Assembly: GCA_045126215.1 (NCBI GenBank)
Contig: JBGVOD010000038.1
Coordinates: forward strand, 1-64,000
Reading direction: 5' to 3'
Origin: SVEL01 sp045126215
GTDB taxonomy: Bacteria; Bacillota; Clostridia; Lachnospirales; Lachnospiraceae
Length of the DNA: 64,000 nucleotides
Positions 16,761 through 25,755 of this stretch are shown here, one piece after another. The first letter of the stretch is position 1. Every line of letters starts with the position of its first letter. Position numbers and translations under genes: made by a program. Below the pieces are notes generated by a model. It had not been told where the DNA came from, did not search any database, and saw only the letters and a program-made list of their open reading frames with translations.

Positions 16761-17564
16761 ATGATATCAGATGTACACTTTCATACTTTTTTTTCGCCTG
16801 ACAGCAAAGAAGATCCCCGAAAATACATAGAAAAAGCAATTTCTCTAGGTATGCCCTATCTTTGCTTTACTGATCATTGCGACATAGATTACTATGATGA
16901 AAACGAAGGTTCCTTTTTTCTAGATAAATTTTCATATTTCAACACTTTATACCCTTTGAGAGATGAATATAAAAAAGATATACATGTTCTTATAGGTGTA
17001 GAACAGGGATTAGAAGTATCAAAAGCGGATAAGATAAATAATTTCTTAGATAATGAAGATTTTGATTATATTATTGGTTCATCACATATGGTAAATGGTG
17101 TAGATCCATACTACCCTTCTTTTTTTGATGGACGTACAGTGAACAGTGCATTGAACGAATATTTTGATTCAGTTATAGAAAATATAAATACTTTTGATAA
17201 CTTTGATGTATACGGACATATTGACTATGTTGCACGTTATATTTCAGATTCATCTTACGAATATTCATACGAACAATTTAAAGAAAAGATAGATTATATT
17301 CTTAAACTACTTATAGAGAAAGGTAAAGGCATTGAAATAAATACAGGTGGTTACCGTTCAAAATTAAATGCCCCTAATCCCTGCGTAGATATAGTAAAGT
17401 CATATAACAAACTTGGTGGAAAGATCATTACAGTTGGCAGTGATGCTCACAAAATTGATGATTTTTCATCTGATTTTGATAAGATACCAAATATTCTATC
17501 TCAATGTAATTTTGATTATTATAACGTTTTCTCAAAAAGAAAACCTGTAAAAATACCATTGTAA
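16761..17564 (+). CDS. PHP-domain phosphatase, histidinol-phosphatase (HisK/HisJ) type
   Basis: This 267-residue protein begins DVHFHTFFSPDS, followed by CFTDHCDIDYY, GVEQGLE, a mid-domain GSSHMVNGVDPYY, GHIDYVARY and GSDAHKIDDF. These are the metal-binding motifs of the PHP fold in the order of the HisK/HisJ histidinol-phosphatase subfamily. That would be the dephosphorylation step of histidine synthesis, but no his genes are nearby and other phosphoester substrates are possible. The ATG at 16761 follows GGAGGT by 4 nt; the frame opens 10 codons earlier without a site. It is one of few plus-strand genes and is isolated between gap and the sensor kinase. Confidence 0.85.
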   Translation: MISDVHFHTFFSPDSKEDPRKYIEKAISLGMPYLCFTDHCDIDYYDENEGSFFLDKFSYFNTLYPLRDEYKKDIHVLIGVEQGLEVSKADKINNFLDNEDFDYIIGSSHMVNGVDPYYPSFFDGRTVNSALNEYFDSVIENINTFDNFDVYGHIDYVARYISDSSYEYSYEQFKEKIDYILKLLIEKGKGIEINTGGYRSKLNAPNPCVDIVKSYNKLGGKIITVGSDAHKIDDFSSDFDKIPNILSQCNFDYYNVFSKRKPVKIPL

Positions 17565-17643
17565 TTTTTAAGGTTTTACCTCTTATATCTTGATTATTTC
17601 TTTCAGAGCCGGAATTTATACTTTTTATTTTAAAGAATAAACT

Positions 17644-17704
17644 AAAAAAAGAGACTGTGCATTAATAATCATTTTTCAACTCATTAATGCAACAGCCTCT
17701 TTTA
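17644..17704. terminator. Bidirectional terminator shared by PHP gene and sensor kinase
   Basis: AAAAGAG-CTG-TGCATTAAT pairs with ATTAATGCA-CAG-CTCTTTT with single mismatches. T-runs occur on both strands (TTTTATA on plus; seven T on minus). It is placed between the two convergent genes. Confidence 0.85.
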
Positions 17705-17715
17705 TACTCAATAAA

Positions 17716-19899
17716 CTAGATAAACTCGCCAATTGTTTTCATCATTACATTAATATCAATTGGTTTTGAAATATATTCATTTAAGCTATATTCTTTTATT
17801 TTATTTACATCTTCATCAAATGCATTTGCTGTCATAGCTATAATCGGAACATTCTTCGCATATGGTTTTTCACTGCTTCTTATAGCAACACAGGCGTCAT
17901 ATCCATTCATTATTGGCATTTGAATATCCATTAAAATCAAATTCCAGAAGTCATTTTCATATTGTTCAAACATTCTCACAGCTTCCTGTCCATTAGTTGC
18001 CTCATAAACTGATGCTCCTGTTTCACGAAGAATTTCAACCATGATTTCTCTATTCAGTTCATTATCTTCAACGACTAAGATATTTTTACGTTTAAAATCA
18101 CTCTTTCTTTCTTTTCTATCAGAAAGCTCATCTTCGCTACTTACTTCCAAATTGTCATCTTCAAGTGTATCATCGTTTTCAAAAAGCTTAAGGTATATAA
18201 TAACCGTAAACTTACTTCCTTTTCCCGGCTCACTCTCAACTTTGATTTCACCATTCATCATCTGAACAATACTCTTTGTAACAGTCATTCCTAGTCCGGT
18301 GCCTTGCATGTTGCTAACACTTATATCATTAGCTTTTTCAAATGGTTCAAATATATGTTCAAGATATTCCTTGCTCATACCTATTCCGTTATCCTCAAAG
18401 ACAAATTCATAACATCCTGCATTTTTAGTCTTGGTAGCTCTTTCATATACCGACATTCTAATCACACCGCCATCAGGAGTGTATTTTATTGCATTATTCA
18501 AAATGTTTGTAAATGCCTGCATAATATGTAATTTATCACCATATACATTTTTATGTTCAACATCATGAATATTTACATATAAATCCTGATGTTTTTCTTT
18601 AATTTGAGCTTTTGTCATTGCAACTAGTTCTTCTATTATCTTGTCTATGACAATAACCTCTTCATTTATATTCATTTTACCAGCTTCTATTTTAGACATA
18701 TCTAATATATCATTTATAATTCCCAGTAAATGTTTACTTGACTCCGAAATTTTATTTAAGCAATTTTCAAGTTTGTCTTTGTCATCCTTATGTGCATTTG
18801 CAATTGCTGTCATTCCAATAATAGAGTTCATTGGAGTTCTGATATCATGGCTCATTCTTGCAAAAAATTCAGATTTTGAGTTATTTGCATAATTTGCAGC
18901 ATCAAATGCCTCCTTAAGAGTTTTCTTTGCCTCATATTCTTTTTTTCTTTTTTCTGTAACATCTTTTACAAAACATATAGAGTATATTTCTTCACTCTCC
19001 ATATCTTTTGTTAAAATATTTGTCTGTTTTAAAATAACTGCTACCTCATGATATTTAACAGCAAATTCAGTATCAATATTTGTTATATCATTGTTAAACA
19101 TTTCTATGAGGTTATTGCAATACATAATATTTAAAAGACCACTTCTCTCCGTTTGCAGACAATTTTCATACAATTTCTTTATAAAATCCTCATATACACA
19201 TGGTGCTTTTAAGCCAATCTTGTCATAAATTTCAATATATTGAGCCTTTTCACTACAGTACAATTCCTCTTCAATAATATTTTTTGAAACATTAAAAGTA
19301 TAGCAGTACACATTATCTGACATAATAGCTTTTTTGAATTGTGATTCATTATTCAGCGCTTTTCTAAGCTTATTATTCGCATCTTTCAAAATATTTGTAT
19401 ACGCAGTTTCTCTTTTATTTTTTGATTGTTTCATTCGAACAAAAGGATATATTGCTCTGGCAAGTTTAATAAGTGCACATTTCTCTTCTACAGTCCAGTT
19501 TCTCTTTTCTCTTGACTGATATACAACCAATCCGTATATTACACTTTCTTCTCTTAAACAAAAATGCAGAATACTTCCCTTTTCAATTACATTATCAAAA
19601 GAAGCAACATTTGTTTCAGAAAGCCCTTCTTCATCATATATCTGTGACAGCTCATCATAGTCAACACTATTTACACTAAAAATCTTTCCCAAATTATCAT
19701 CAATGCCATCCTTAACTGATGCATAGGTAAAAATAAATGCATTTTTATCAGGAATAATTTCACACACATCTACCTTATCAATATCGTATACTTCTCGTGT
19801 TTTCTCTAGTAGTTTCTTAATTCCGTCCTCACCAAATTCTCCTGTTTCAAGATAATCCAGAACATACTGATTCACATATTCATCAATTTTTGTTTTCAT
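17716..19899 (-). CDS. Hybrid sensor histidine kinase with C-terminal receiver
   Basis: This 727-residue protein has no membrane segments. Order: an N-terminal region resembling a GAF sensor (about 1-150), a helical linker, a PAS-like region (about 170-325), HisKA with phosphorylated H351 in SHDIRTPMNS, HATPase with NNAIKYTPDGG, DNGIGMS and GTGLGMTV boxes, and a receiver with D658 in ILMDIQMPIMNG and lysine in SKPID. It is therefore a cytosolic hybrid kinase; no Hpt domain is visible, so phosphorelay would need a separate protein. The ATG at 19899 follows GGGAG; the frame begins with TTG 5 codons earlier. The stimulus and target are unknown. Confidence 0.93.
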   Translation of the reverse strand: MKTKIDEYVNQYVLDYLETGEFGEDGIKKLLEKTREVYDIDKVDVCEIIPDKNAFIFTYASVKDGIDDNLGKIFSVNSVDYDELSQIYDEEGLSETNVASFDNVIEKGSILHFCLREESVIYGLVVYQSREKRNWTVEEKCALIKLARAIYPFVRMKQSKNKRETAYTNILKDANNKLRKALNNESQFKKAIMSDNVYCYTFNVSKNIIEEELYCSEKAQYIEIYDKIGLKAPCVYEDFIKKLYENCLQTERSGLLNIMYCNNLIEMFNNDITNIDTEFAVKYHEVAVILKQTNILTKDMESEEIYSICFVKDVTEKRKKEYEAKKTLKEAFDAANYANNSKSEFFARMSHDIRTPMNSIIGMTAIANAHKDDKDKLENCLNKISESSKHLLGIINDILDMSKIEAGKMNINEEVIVIDKIIEELVAMTKAQIKEKHQDLYVNIHDVEHKNVYGDKLHIMQAFTNILNNAIKYTPDGGVIRMSVYERATKTKNAGCYEFVFEDNGIGMSKEYLEHIFEPFEKANDISVSNMQGTGLGMTVTKSIVQMMNGEIKVESEPGKGSKFTVIIYLKLFENDDTLEDDNLEVSSEDELSDRKERKSDFKRKNILVVEDNELNREIMVEILRETGASVYEATNGQEAVRMFEQYENDFWNLILMDIQMPIMNGYDACVAIRSSEKPYAKNVPIIAMTANAFDEDVNKIKEYSLNEYISKPIDINVMMKTIGEFI

Positions 19900-19914
19900 A
19901 GACCAAACTCCCAA

Positions 19915-20135
19915 CTATATATTATATCTTCACATAACTCAAAATATTATATATTATTTTATCATAATAACAATTTTATTTCAATTTTATTTCAATTTTA
20001 TTTTTGAATATGATAGAGTATATATTTCGAAATGTATTTAAGAGTAAAAATCGCCATTAATCTATCATACCCTCACGGAAAATTCTTTTAATAACCATTA
20101 ACCCTAACCTTATAAAAAACTTTCTTATAAACCAA
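19915..20135. repeat. AT-rich intergenic with three 11-bp tandem repeats
   Basis: The unit CAATTTTATTT occurs three times without gap at 19971-20003. The rest is AT-rich and shows no gene. The promoter of the sensor kinase should lie here but was not pinned down. Confidence 0.6.
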
Positions 20136-20139
20136 ACAA

Positions 20140-20180
20140 GAGGCTGTGACATAACGGTTTAATCATTATGTCACAGCCTC
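20140..20180 (-). terminator. Long perfect hairpin after the aldolase gene
   Basis: GAGGCTGTGACATAA pairs perfectly with TTATGTCACAGCCTC around an 11-nt loop. The T-run on the minus strand is short (TTGTTT). It resembles the hairpin at 17644-17704 in its GAGGCTGT arm. Confidence 0.7.
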
Positions 20181-20191
20181 CTAAAACACTC

Positions 20192-21169
20192 CTATTCGTT
20201 ATCAAGCAATTCCTGATAAAATTTTGAGTAATCATCTCTCTTTTCATCAATAAATGCTATTGCAGAACGTGGATGAGAATTTAAAACACCTGTAAGTAAG
20301 TATGGAATATCATATCCCCAAACGTTACCTTCTTCTTTAATAGCCTTAATATGTTTCTGAACTAAATCCATAATTGGAACAAGATTATATTTTGGATTTT
20401 TAAGGAATCCAAGTAATGATTCCATATAACAGTTTCCTGCGCCTCTTCCCATACCTGAAACAGTTGCATCAAGGAAACTTGCACCATTTGTAAGTGCTTC
20501 AATTGTATTTGCAAAAGCTAACTGCTGATTGTTATGTGCGTGTAAACCAATCTTCTTATTGTATTTTTCACCAATATTCATATATTTGTCTGTTAATTTC
20601 TTAATCTGTTCAGGATAGAACGCTCCAAAACTATCAACTAAGTAAATAACATCTACACCACATTTTCCAAGTAATTCAAGACCATCATCAAGATCTTCAT
20701 CATTTACTTTTGAAACTGCCATAATGTTAACTGTTGTTTCATAACCTTTACTTTTAGCATCTTCAATCATTTCAATAGCTGTTGGAATCTGATGAATATA
20801 ACAAGCAGTTCTAACCATATCAATTACAGAATCTTTTCTGTCAATGATATCATTCTTATAATCTGTACGTCCAACGTCTGACATAACAGAAATTTTCAAA
20901 TCAGAATTATTATCGCCAACAATTCTTCTAATGCTTTCTTCATCACAGAATTTCCATGGTCCGAAATCTTTTACATCAAAAACTTCTTTTGATGCCTTGT
21001 ATCCGAATTCCATATAGTCAACGCCTGCTTTTATATTTGCATTGTAAAGATCTTTTACAAACTCGTCTGTGAATCTAAAATTATTTACGAGACCTCCGTC
21101 TCTTAATGTACAGTCCATAACTTTAATATCTGGTCTGTATGATATTAATGTTCCATTTTTGTTATCCAT
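20192..21169 (-). CDS. DRE-TIM metallolyase family aldolase, substrate unknown
   Basis: This 325-residue protein has the HMG-CoA lyase/4-hydroxy-2-oxovalerate aldolase fold. It opens VMDCTLRDGG, giving the D-R-D motif that defines the superfamily, and later has IGLHAHNNQQLAFAN with the metal-binding HxHN pair and DATVSGMGRGAGN. This supports a metal-dependent Claisen- or aldol-type reaction on a 2-oxo acid, but the partner dehydrogenase normally next to 4-hydroxy-2-oxovalerate aldolases is missing, so no substrate is named. The ATG at 21169 follows AAAGGAGAT by 6 nt. A consensus promoter at 21222-21250 excludes an upstream start at 21253. The gene is monocistronic. Confidence 0.85.
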   Translation of the reverse strand: MDNKNGTLISYRPDIKVMDCTLRDGGLVNNFRFTDEFVKDLYNANIKAGVDYMEFGYKASKEVFDVKDFGPWKFCDEESIRRIVGDNNSDLKISVMSDVGRTDYKNDIIDRKDSVIDMVRTACYIHQIPTAIEMIEDAKSKGYETTVNIMAVSKVNDEDLDDGLELLGKCGVDVIYLVDSFGAFYPEQIKKLTDKYMNIGEKYNKKIGLHAHNNQQLAFANTIEALTNGASFLDATVSGMGRGAGNCYMESLLGFLKNPKYNLVPIMDLVQKHIKAIKEEGNVWGYDIPYLLTGVLNSHPRSAIAFIDEKRDDYSKFYQELLDNE

Positions 21170-21221
21170 TTCAATATCTCCTTTTACATTATGTGGCTTT
21201 AAACTGCTAAAGTCAGTGTTT

Positions 21222-21250
21222 ATATTATAATAAGAATTGACTTTTGTCAA
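21222..21250 (-). promoter_or_regulatory. Promoter of aldolase gene
   Basis: TTGACA (21245-21250) and TAATAT (21222-21227) are separated by exactly 17 bp. It is one of the closest matches to the vegetative consensus in the window. Confidence 0.83.
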
Positions 21251-21303
21251 CACAAAATTTTATCACTTTAAAGTGCCATTAAATGTATTAGAAAAATTTT
21301 ATC

Positions 21304-22032
21304 TTATTCATCCCAATTATGATATACTGCCTGAACATCATCATCCTCGTCAAGTAAATCAAGAATTCTGTTCATCTTTTTAATATCATTTTCATCTGAT
21401 AACTCAACATAATTCTGAGGAATCATAGTAACTTCTGCAGAAGCCATAGCAATGTTTGCTTTTTCAAGTGCTTCTCTTACTACAGAGAAGTTATCTGGAT
21501 CTGTGATTATTTCATAGCTGTCTTCTTCGTCTGCGAAATCTTCAGCACCTGCATCAAGAGCTATCATCATAATCTCATCTGCATCCATATCACATTCTTC
21601 TTTATCAATGATAATCTGTCCTTTTTTATCAAACATGAATGATACACATCCTTGAGTACCAACATTTCCACCACCCTTTGTAAAGGCATTTCTAACATTT
21701 GAAGCTGTTCTGTTCTTGTTGTCTGTTAAAGCATCAACAATAATAGCTGTACCATTTGGACCATATCCTTCATATGAAACAGCAACATAATTTACACTAT
21801 TCGCATCACCAGCAGCTTTTTTTATACCTCTGTCGATTGTGTCATTTGGCATATTATTAGCTTTTGCTTTCGCAATAACATCACGGAGTCTGCTGTTATT
21901 TGCAGGGTCTGCGCCACCTTCCTTAACAGCTACTGCAATTTCTCTTCCAATAATTGTAAAGATTTTACCCTTTGCAGCGTCATTTTTCTCCTTCTTGTGC
22001 TTAATGTTTGCAAATTTTGAATGTCCTGACAT
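21304..22032 (-). CDS. YebC/PmpR family protein
   Basis: This 242-residue protein starts SGHSKFANIKHKKEKNDAAK and continues with GGADPANNSRLRDVIAKAK and SYEGYGPNGTAI, the diagnostic YebC segments. The family was described as transcriptional regulators; more recent work ties members to translation of proline-rich stretches. Which applies here is not decided by sequence. Length is normal (about 240-250). It is the last gene of the long rex operon, 30 bp after the CNNM-type gene. Confidence 0.93.
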   Translation of the reverse strand: MSGHSKFANIKHKKEKNDAAKGKIFTIIGREIAVAVKEGGADPANNSRLRDVIAKAKANNMPNDTIDRGIKKAAGDANSVNYVAVSYEGYGPNGTAIIVDALTDNKNRTASNVRNAFTKGGGNVGTQGCVSFMFDKKGQIIIDKEECDMDADEIMMIALDAGAEDFADEEDSYEIITDPDNFSVVREALEKANIAMASAEVTMIPQNYVELSDENDIKKMNRILDLLDEDDDVQAVYHNWDE

Positions 22033-22062
22033 TTTTATTTCTCCTTTAAAAAATTTAGTAAT

Positions 22063-23412
22063 TTATTCCACTATAGTTTCTTCCTCTTGCACCTTATGCA
22101 AACGGACCTTTACTAGTGATATCATTTTATTTTCGACAGCTAATATTTCATAGCTTACGTCCTTTTCATCAATAACAATCTTGTCTTCTTCTGATGGAAT
22201 TCTATCTAACTTTGAAATCAAATATCCATTTAACGTATCGTTATCATCGTCATCTATCTGTATTTCAAGTTCTTCCTCTATCTGTTCAAGTGTTGTCATT
22301 CCTTTAACAAAATATACATTTTCACTCTGTTTTACAATATTTGTATCTTCTTCATCATATTCATCTAATATATTTCCAACGATTTCTTCAAGAATATCTT
22401 CCATTGCAACAATACCGGCAGTCTGACCATATTCGTCAACTACTATTTCCATATGTATCTTTTCCTGTTGCATTTCTTTAAACAAAGAATCTATATTTTT
22501 ACTTTCAGGAATAAACCTGGCTTCACGAAGAATTGTATCAATATCCTTTATCTTCTGGTCATATTTCTTTGCTTTGTGAAGACATTCCACCGCATCCCTT
22601 AAATGTACTATTGCAATAATATTATCAATATCTCCTAGAAATACTGGAAATCTTGAATTATTTGCATCTAACATGAAGTCAACTGCCTGCTCTAAAGTAA
22701 ATTCACCATCAACAGCAACTATACTCTTTCTGTGAGTCATAATATCACCGGCTTTTTTATCATCAAGCTCGATAATATTAGAAATCATTTCGACTTCTCT
22801 TTCCTCCAAAATTCCTTGTTCGTGACCTTCATTTACAATAGAAATTATTTCTTCTTCTGTTACATTCTCAAGTGTTTCCTTTGGATCAATACCACATAAT
22901 CGTAACATAATATTTGAAATTCCTTCAATCAACGCGGTCAGCGGCAATAATAAGCACATAAAGAAATCAACAATATTCACAAAACTATATGCAAAAAATT
23001 TTGAGTATTTTAATCCAAGCTTCTTTGGAACCATTACTCCAATGCTTAATAAAATTATGAGCATAAATACCATTACTATTACTGTTGCAATAATTCTGGC
23101 ATACGCACCTGCTATTGTGCCTTCTGTAACATCACCCAGAAGAATATGCAACTTATTTGCAAAATAAATACATTGGAATCCACCAACAACTATTGCAAAT
23201 GTTGTAGTTGTCAACTGAATTGTATTAACAAATCTTTCAGGTTTCTCAATAATTCTAAAAAGTTTCTTTGATTTCGCGATACCATTTTCTGCATCTTTTT
23301 CAACATCTGATTCGTTCAAATTCTTTACAGCAGAGCTAAATCCATACATCATTATATTGAAGATAACGAATAAGAAAAAAACTACGATGCCTAGTATGGA
23401 ACTACTGTCCAT
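22063..23412 (-). CDS. CNNM/CorC-type membrane protein (hemolysin family)
   Basis: This 449-residue protein has an N-terminal DUF21/CNNM membrane domain with about four helices (1-190), two CBS domains (VTEEEIISIVNEGHEQG then IMTHRKSIVAVD..., and RFPVFLGDID) and a C-terminal CorC_HlyC domain (VVDEYGQTAGIVAMEDI and DTLNGYLISKLDRIP). Relatives take part in magnesium or cobalt efflux; the older name hemolysin is not evidence of toxicity. AGGAG precedes the ATG. It lies between mazF and yebC in the rex operon. Confidence 0.92.
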   Translation of the reverse strand: MDSSSILGIVVFFLFVIFNIMMYGFSSAVKNLNESDVEKDAENGIAKSKKLFRIIEKPERFVNTIQLTTTTFAIVVGGFQCIYFANKLHILLGDVTEGTIAGAYARIIATVIVMVFMLIILLSIGVMVPKKLGLKYSKFFAYSFVNIVDFFMCLLLPLTALIEGISNIMLRLCGIDPKETLENVTEEEIISIVNEGHEQGILEEREVEMISNIIELDDKKAGDIMTHRKSIVAVDGEFTLEQAVDFMLDANNSRFPVFLGDIDNIIAIVHLRDAVECLHKAKKYDQKIKDIDTILREARFIPESKNIDSLFKEMQQEKIHMEIVVDEYGQTAGIVAMEDILEEIVGNILDEYDEEDTNIVKQSENVYFVKGMTTLEQIEEELEIQIDDDDNDTLNGYLISKLDRIPSEEDKIVIDEKDVSYEILAVENKMISLVKVRLHKVQEEETIVE

Positions 23413-23486
23413 TATTATATCTACTCCTTTGTTTTAAAAATTTATATCAATGATAAAATATACCATACATCACAAATATTAGTCAA

Positions 23487-23834
23487 CTATCTATGTAATT
23501 CCAGGCTTATCTGCAATGCTTTATCTACTTCGCTTAAGATATTTGAATCCAGATGACATACTTTATCTTTCAATCTTTTTTTATCTATTGTTCTTAATTG
23601 TTCCAGTAAAACAACTGAATTTTTGACTATTTCGCACCTGTTAACATTTAGTTCAACATGAGTTGGCAATTTTGATTTGTGTATTTTCGAAGTAATTGCT
23701 GCACATATAACTGTTGGACTATGCTTATTTCCAATATCGTTCTGTATAATTAATACAGGTCTGATTCCACCTTGTTCTGAACCTATTACAGGTCTTAAAT
23801 CTGCGTAAAATATATCCCCTCTCCTTATATTCAC
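23487..23834 (-). CDS. ndoA: MazF/PemK-type mRNA endoribonuclease
   Basis: This 115-residue protein matches the Firmicute EndoA/NdoA form of MazF: start MNIRRGDIFYADLRPVIGSE, then GGIRPVLIIQNDIGN, VICAAITSKI, THVEL and VLLEQLRTIDKKRL. The family cuts single-stranded RNA at specific short sites. In Bacillus the antitoxin gene lies directly upstream; here only 49 bp separate it from the NAD(P)HX repair gene and no antitoxin frame is visible. Whether it is controlled by an unlinked antitoxin is unknown. It is embedded in the rex operon. Confidence 0.93.
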   Translation of the reverse strand: MNIRRGDIFYADLRPVIGSEQGGIRPVLIIQNDIGNKHSPTVICAAITSKIHKSKLPTHVELNVNRCEIVKNSVVLLEQLRTIDKKRLKDKVCHLDSNILSEVDKALQISLELHR

Positions 23835-23883
23835 ACTAACACTCCAATCAAATAATTAATTCTCTTAAAGTGTTTCCAAAATT

Positions 23884-25374
23884 TTATATTGTATTCAGTC
23901 TCTTAATAGATTTTATAATATCAGTTGGCATCATTGCATATTCGCCATATTCTTTCTTTGCAATATCACCTGATATACCATGTATATATGGTCCAAGATA
24001 TGACGTTTTCTTTACATCTCTTGTCATTGCAAGTACTGCACCTATGATACCAGAAAGTACATCTCCTGAACCAGCTTTTGACATTCCTGAGTTTCCTGTC
24101 ATATTAATATATGTCACGCCATCACAATCTGTGATTATAGTTCTGAAATCCTTCATAACAAGATTTATATTATATGTCTTACAAAATGATTTTGCAGTAC
24201 CTATCATATCCTTTTTTATTTCAGTAATACTTTTATTTACCAATCTGCTCATTTCTCCCAAATGCGGTGTGAAAATAACATCCTTATGAAGCATCTGGAA
24301 CAAATCCTTATAACTTGAAAATGTATTGATTCCATCTGCATCTATTACAACAGGTTTTTTTGTTTCTAACACTTTCTTTAATGTATTGTATGTTCTGTCA
24401 GAAACACCCATTCCCGGTCCAACGACCAAAACATCACTCCACATTATGGCCTTTTCAATTTCTTCATATGTATTTACAATTGCTTCGGGAATCGACTGAT
24501 TAATAAGCTCCTTATTATTTTTAGTAGTAACGACTCTCACAAGTCCTACTCCCATATAAAAAGCTGACAGGGCTGACATATATGCAGCTCCATACATTTC
24601 TTCATTTCCTGCTATGATTGTTATTTTACCAAATGTACCTTTATTTGAATCTTTATTTCTCTTTGGAAGCAATTGTGCAGCATCTGTACTTTCTAAAGAA
24701 AAGATTGCTTCTGCGTTACTATAAGACTCAACAGGAAATCCTATATCATACACTTCAACTTCACCAGAAAAATTAAATCCTTCACTTAAAATATGGCCTA
24801 TTTTATACGCTCCAAAAGTTATAGTTCTATCACATTTAATTGCACATCCAAGAATATTTCCTGTATTTGAATCAATACCTGATGCGATATCTACTGCAAT
24901 CTTTTCACAGTTAATATTATTAATCTTTTCAAATAATTTTTTATAAATTCCTGTTACTTCTCTTTTCAATCCTATGCCAAACACAGCATCCAGAATAATA
25001 TTGTCTTTTTCTAAAAAGGATGAACACTCTTCAATATCATCCTCTGTTTTTATATTTATATATTTCACATCAAATTGTAACAATATCTCTTTTTGCTTTT
25101 TAAACTCATCTGTTGCTTTGCTTTCATCTCCAACCGATATAACAGCAAGATTTCTTAGACCATATGAATATAATATTCTTATGGCGCATATGCCATCTGC
25201 ACCATTATTTCCTGTACCACACACAGCTATTATCTTCTTTTCTGTCTCATCTTTTACTGCATTTGCAACACAAAGAGCCGCTCTCTCCATTAAAACTAAA
25301 GAAGGAATTCCAAGTGAATTAATAGTATAATTATCAACATTTTTCATATCTGTTCCACTATAAATTTTTTTCAT
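23884..25374 (-). CDS. nnr: Bifunctional NAD(P)HX epimerase / dehydratase
   Basis: This 496-residue fusion repairs hydrated NADH and NADPH. The N-terminal half is the YjeF_N epimerase (CGTGNNGADGICAIRIL; AVDIASGIDSNTG). The C-terminal half is the ADP/ATP-dependent dehydratase of the ribokinase fold (GKITIIAGNEEMYGA, VVGPGMG, TPHLGEM and the catalytic NSGMSKAGSGDVLSG stretch). Length fits the fused form. It overlaps no gene but follows acpS by 3 bp, as acpS and this gene do in many Firmicutes. Its position in an operon headed by the NADH sensor Rex is functionally coherent. Confidence 0.95.
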   Translation of the reverse strand: MKKIYSGTDMKNVDNYTINSLGIPSLVLMERAALCVANAVKDETEKKIIAVCGTGNNGADGICAIRILYSYGLRNLAVISVGDESKATDEFKKQKEILLQFDVKYINIKTEDDIEECSSFLEKDNIILDAVFGIGLKREVTGIYKKLFEKINNINCEKIAVDIASGIDSNTGNILGCAIKCDRTITFGAYKIGHILSEGFNFSGEVEVYDIGFPVESYSNAEAIFSLESTDAAQLLPKRNKDSNKGTFGKITIIAGNEEMYGAAYMSALSAFYMGVGLVRVVTTKNNKELINQSIPEAIVNTYEEIEKAIMWSDVLVVGPGMGVSDRTYNTLKKVLETKKPVVIDADGINTFSSYKDLFQMLHKDVIFTPHLGEMSRLVNKSITEIKKDMIGTAKSFCKTYNINLVMKDFRTIITDCDGVTYINMTGNSGMSKAGSGDVLSGIIGAVLAMTRDVKKTSYLGPYIHGISGDIAKKEYGEYAMMPTDIIKSIKRLNTI

Positions 25375-25377
25375 ACT

Positions 25378-25749
25378 TTATTCCTCCTGAATTTTTTCTG
25401 CTACAACATATGCAATTGCATATTCTTTTACATTTGAGATACTTACATGTATACGATTGATTTCAAGAGTGTCTGCAATTTCTTTTGCCTTTCCATACAA
25501 ATTTACATATGGCTTTCCAAGTTCATCTCTTAACACCTCTATATCCTTTGGTTCAAACCCTCTAAAACCGGTTCCAAACGCCTTTGCCACACTTTCCTTC
25601 ACAGCAAAATTTGATGCAATGCTTTGGTATTTCATTTTTAATATTTCTCTTTCTTTATCTGTAAAATACCGCATTAAAAAAGCTTGTGTTCCACAGGCCT
25701 TTTCAATGCGGTATACTTCTGTTATATCTGTCCCAATACCAATAATCAT
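25378..25749 (-). CDS. acpS: Holo-[acyl-carrier-protein] synthase
   Basis: This 123-residue enzyme moves phosphopantetheine from CoA to acyl carrier protein. It begins MIIGIGTDITEVYRIEKA, with the metal-binding aspartate, and has the second signature SNFAVKESVAKAFGTGFRG including the catalytic E-x2-K region. The C-terminus HVSISNVKEYAIAYVVAE is typical. It lies 6 bp after the coiled-coil gene and 3 bp before nnr. Confidence 0.95.
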   Translation of the reverse strand: MIIGIGTDITEVYRIEKACGTQAFLMRYFTDKEREILKMKYQSIASNFAVKESVAKAFGTGFRGFEPKDIEVLRDELGKPYVNLYGKAKEIADTLEINRIHVSISNVKEYAIAYVVAEKIQEE

Positions 25750-25755
25750 AAAATC

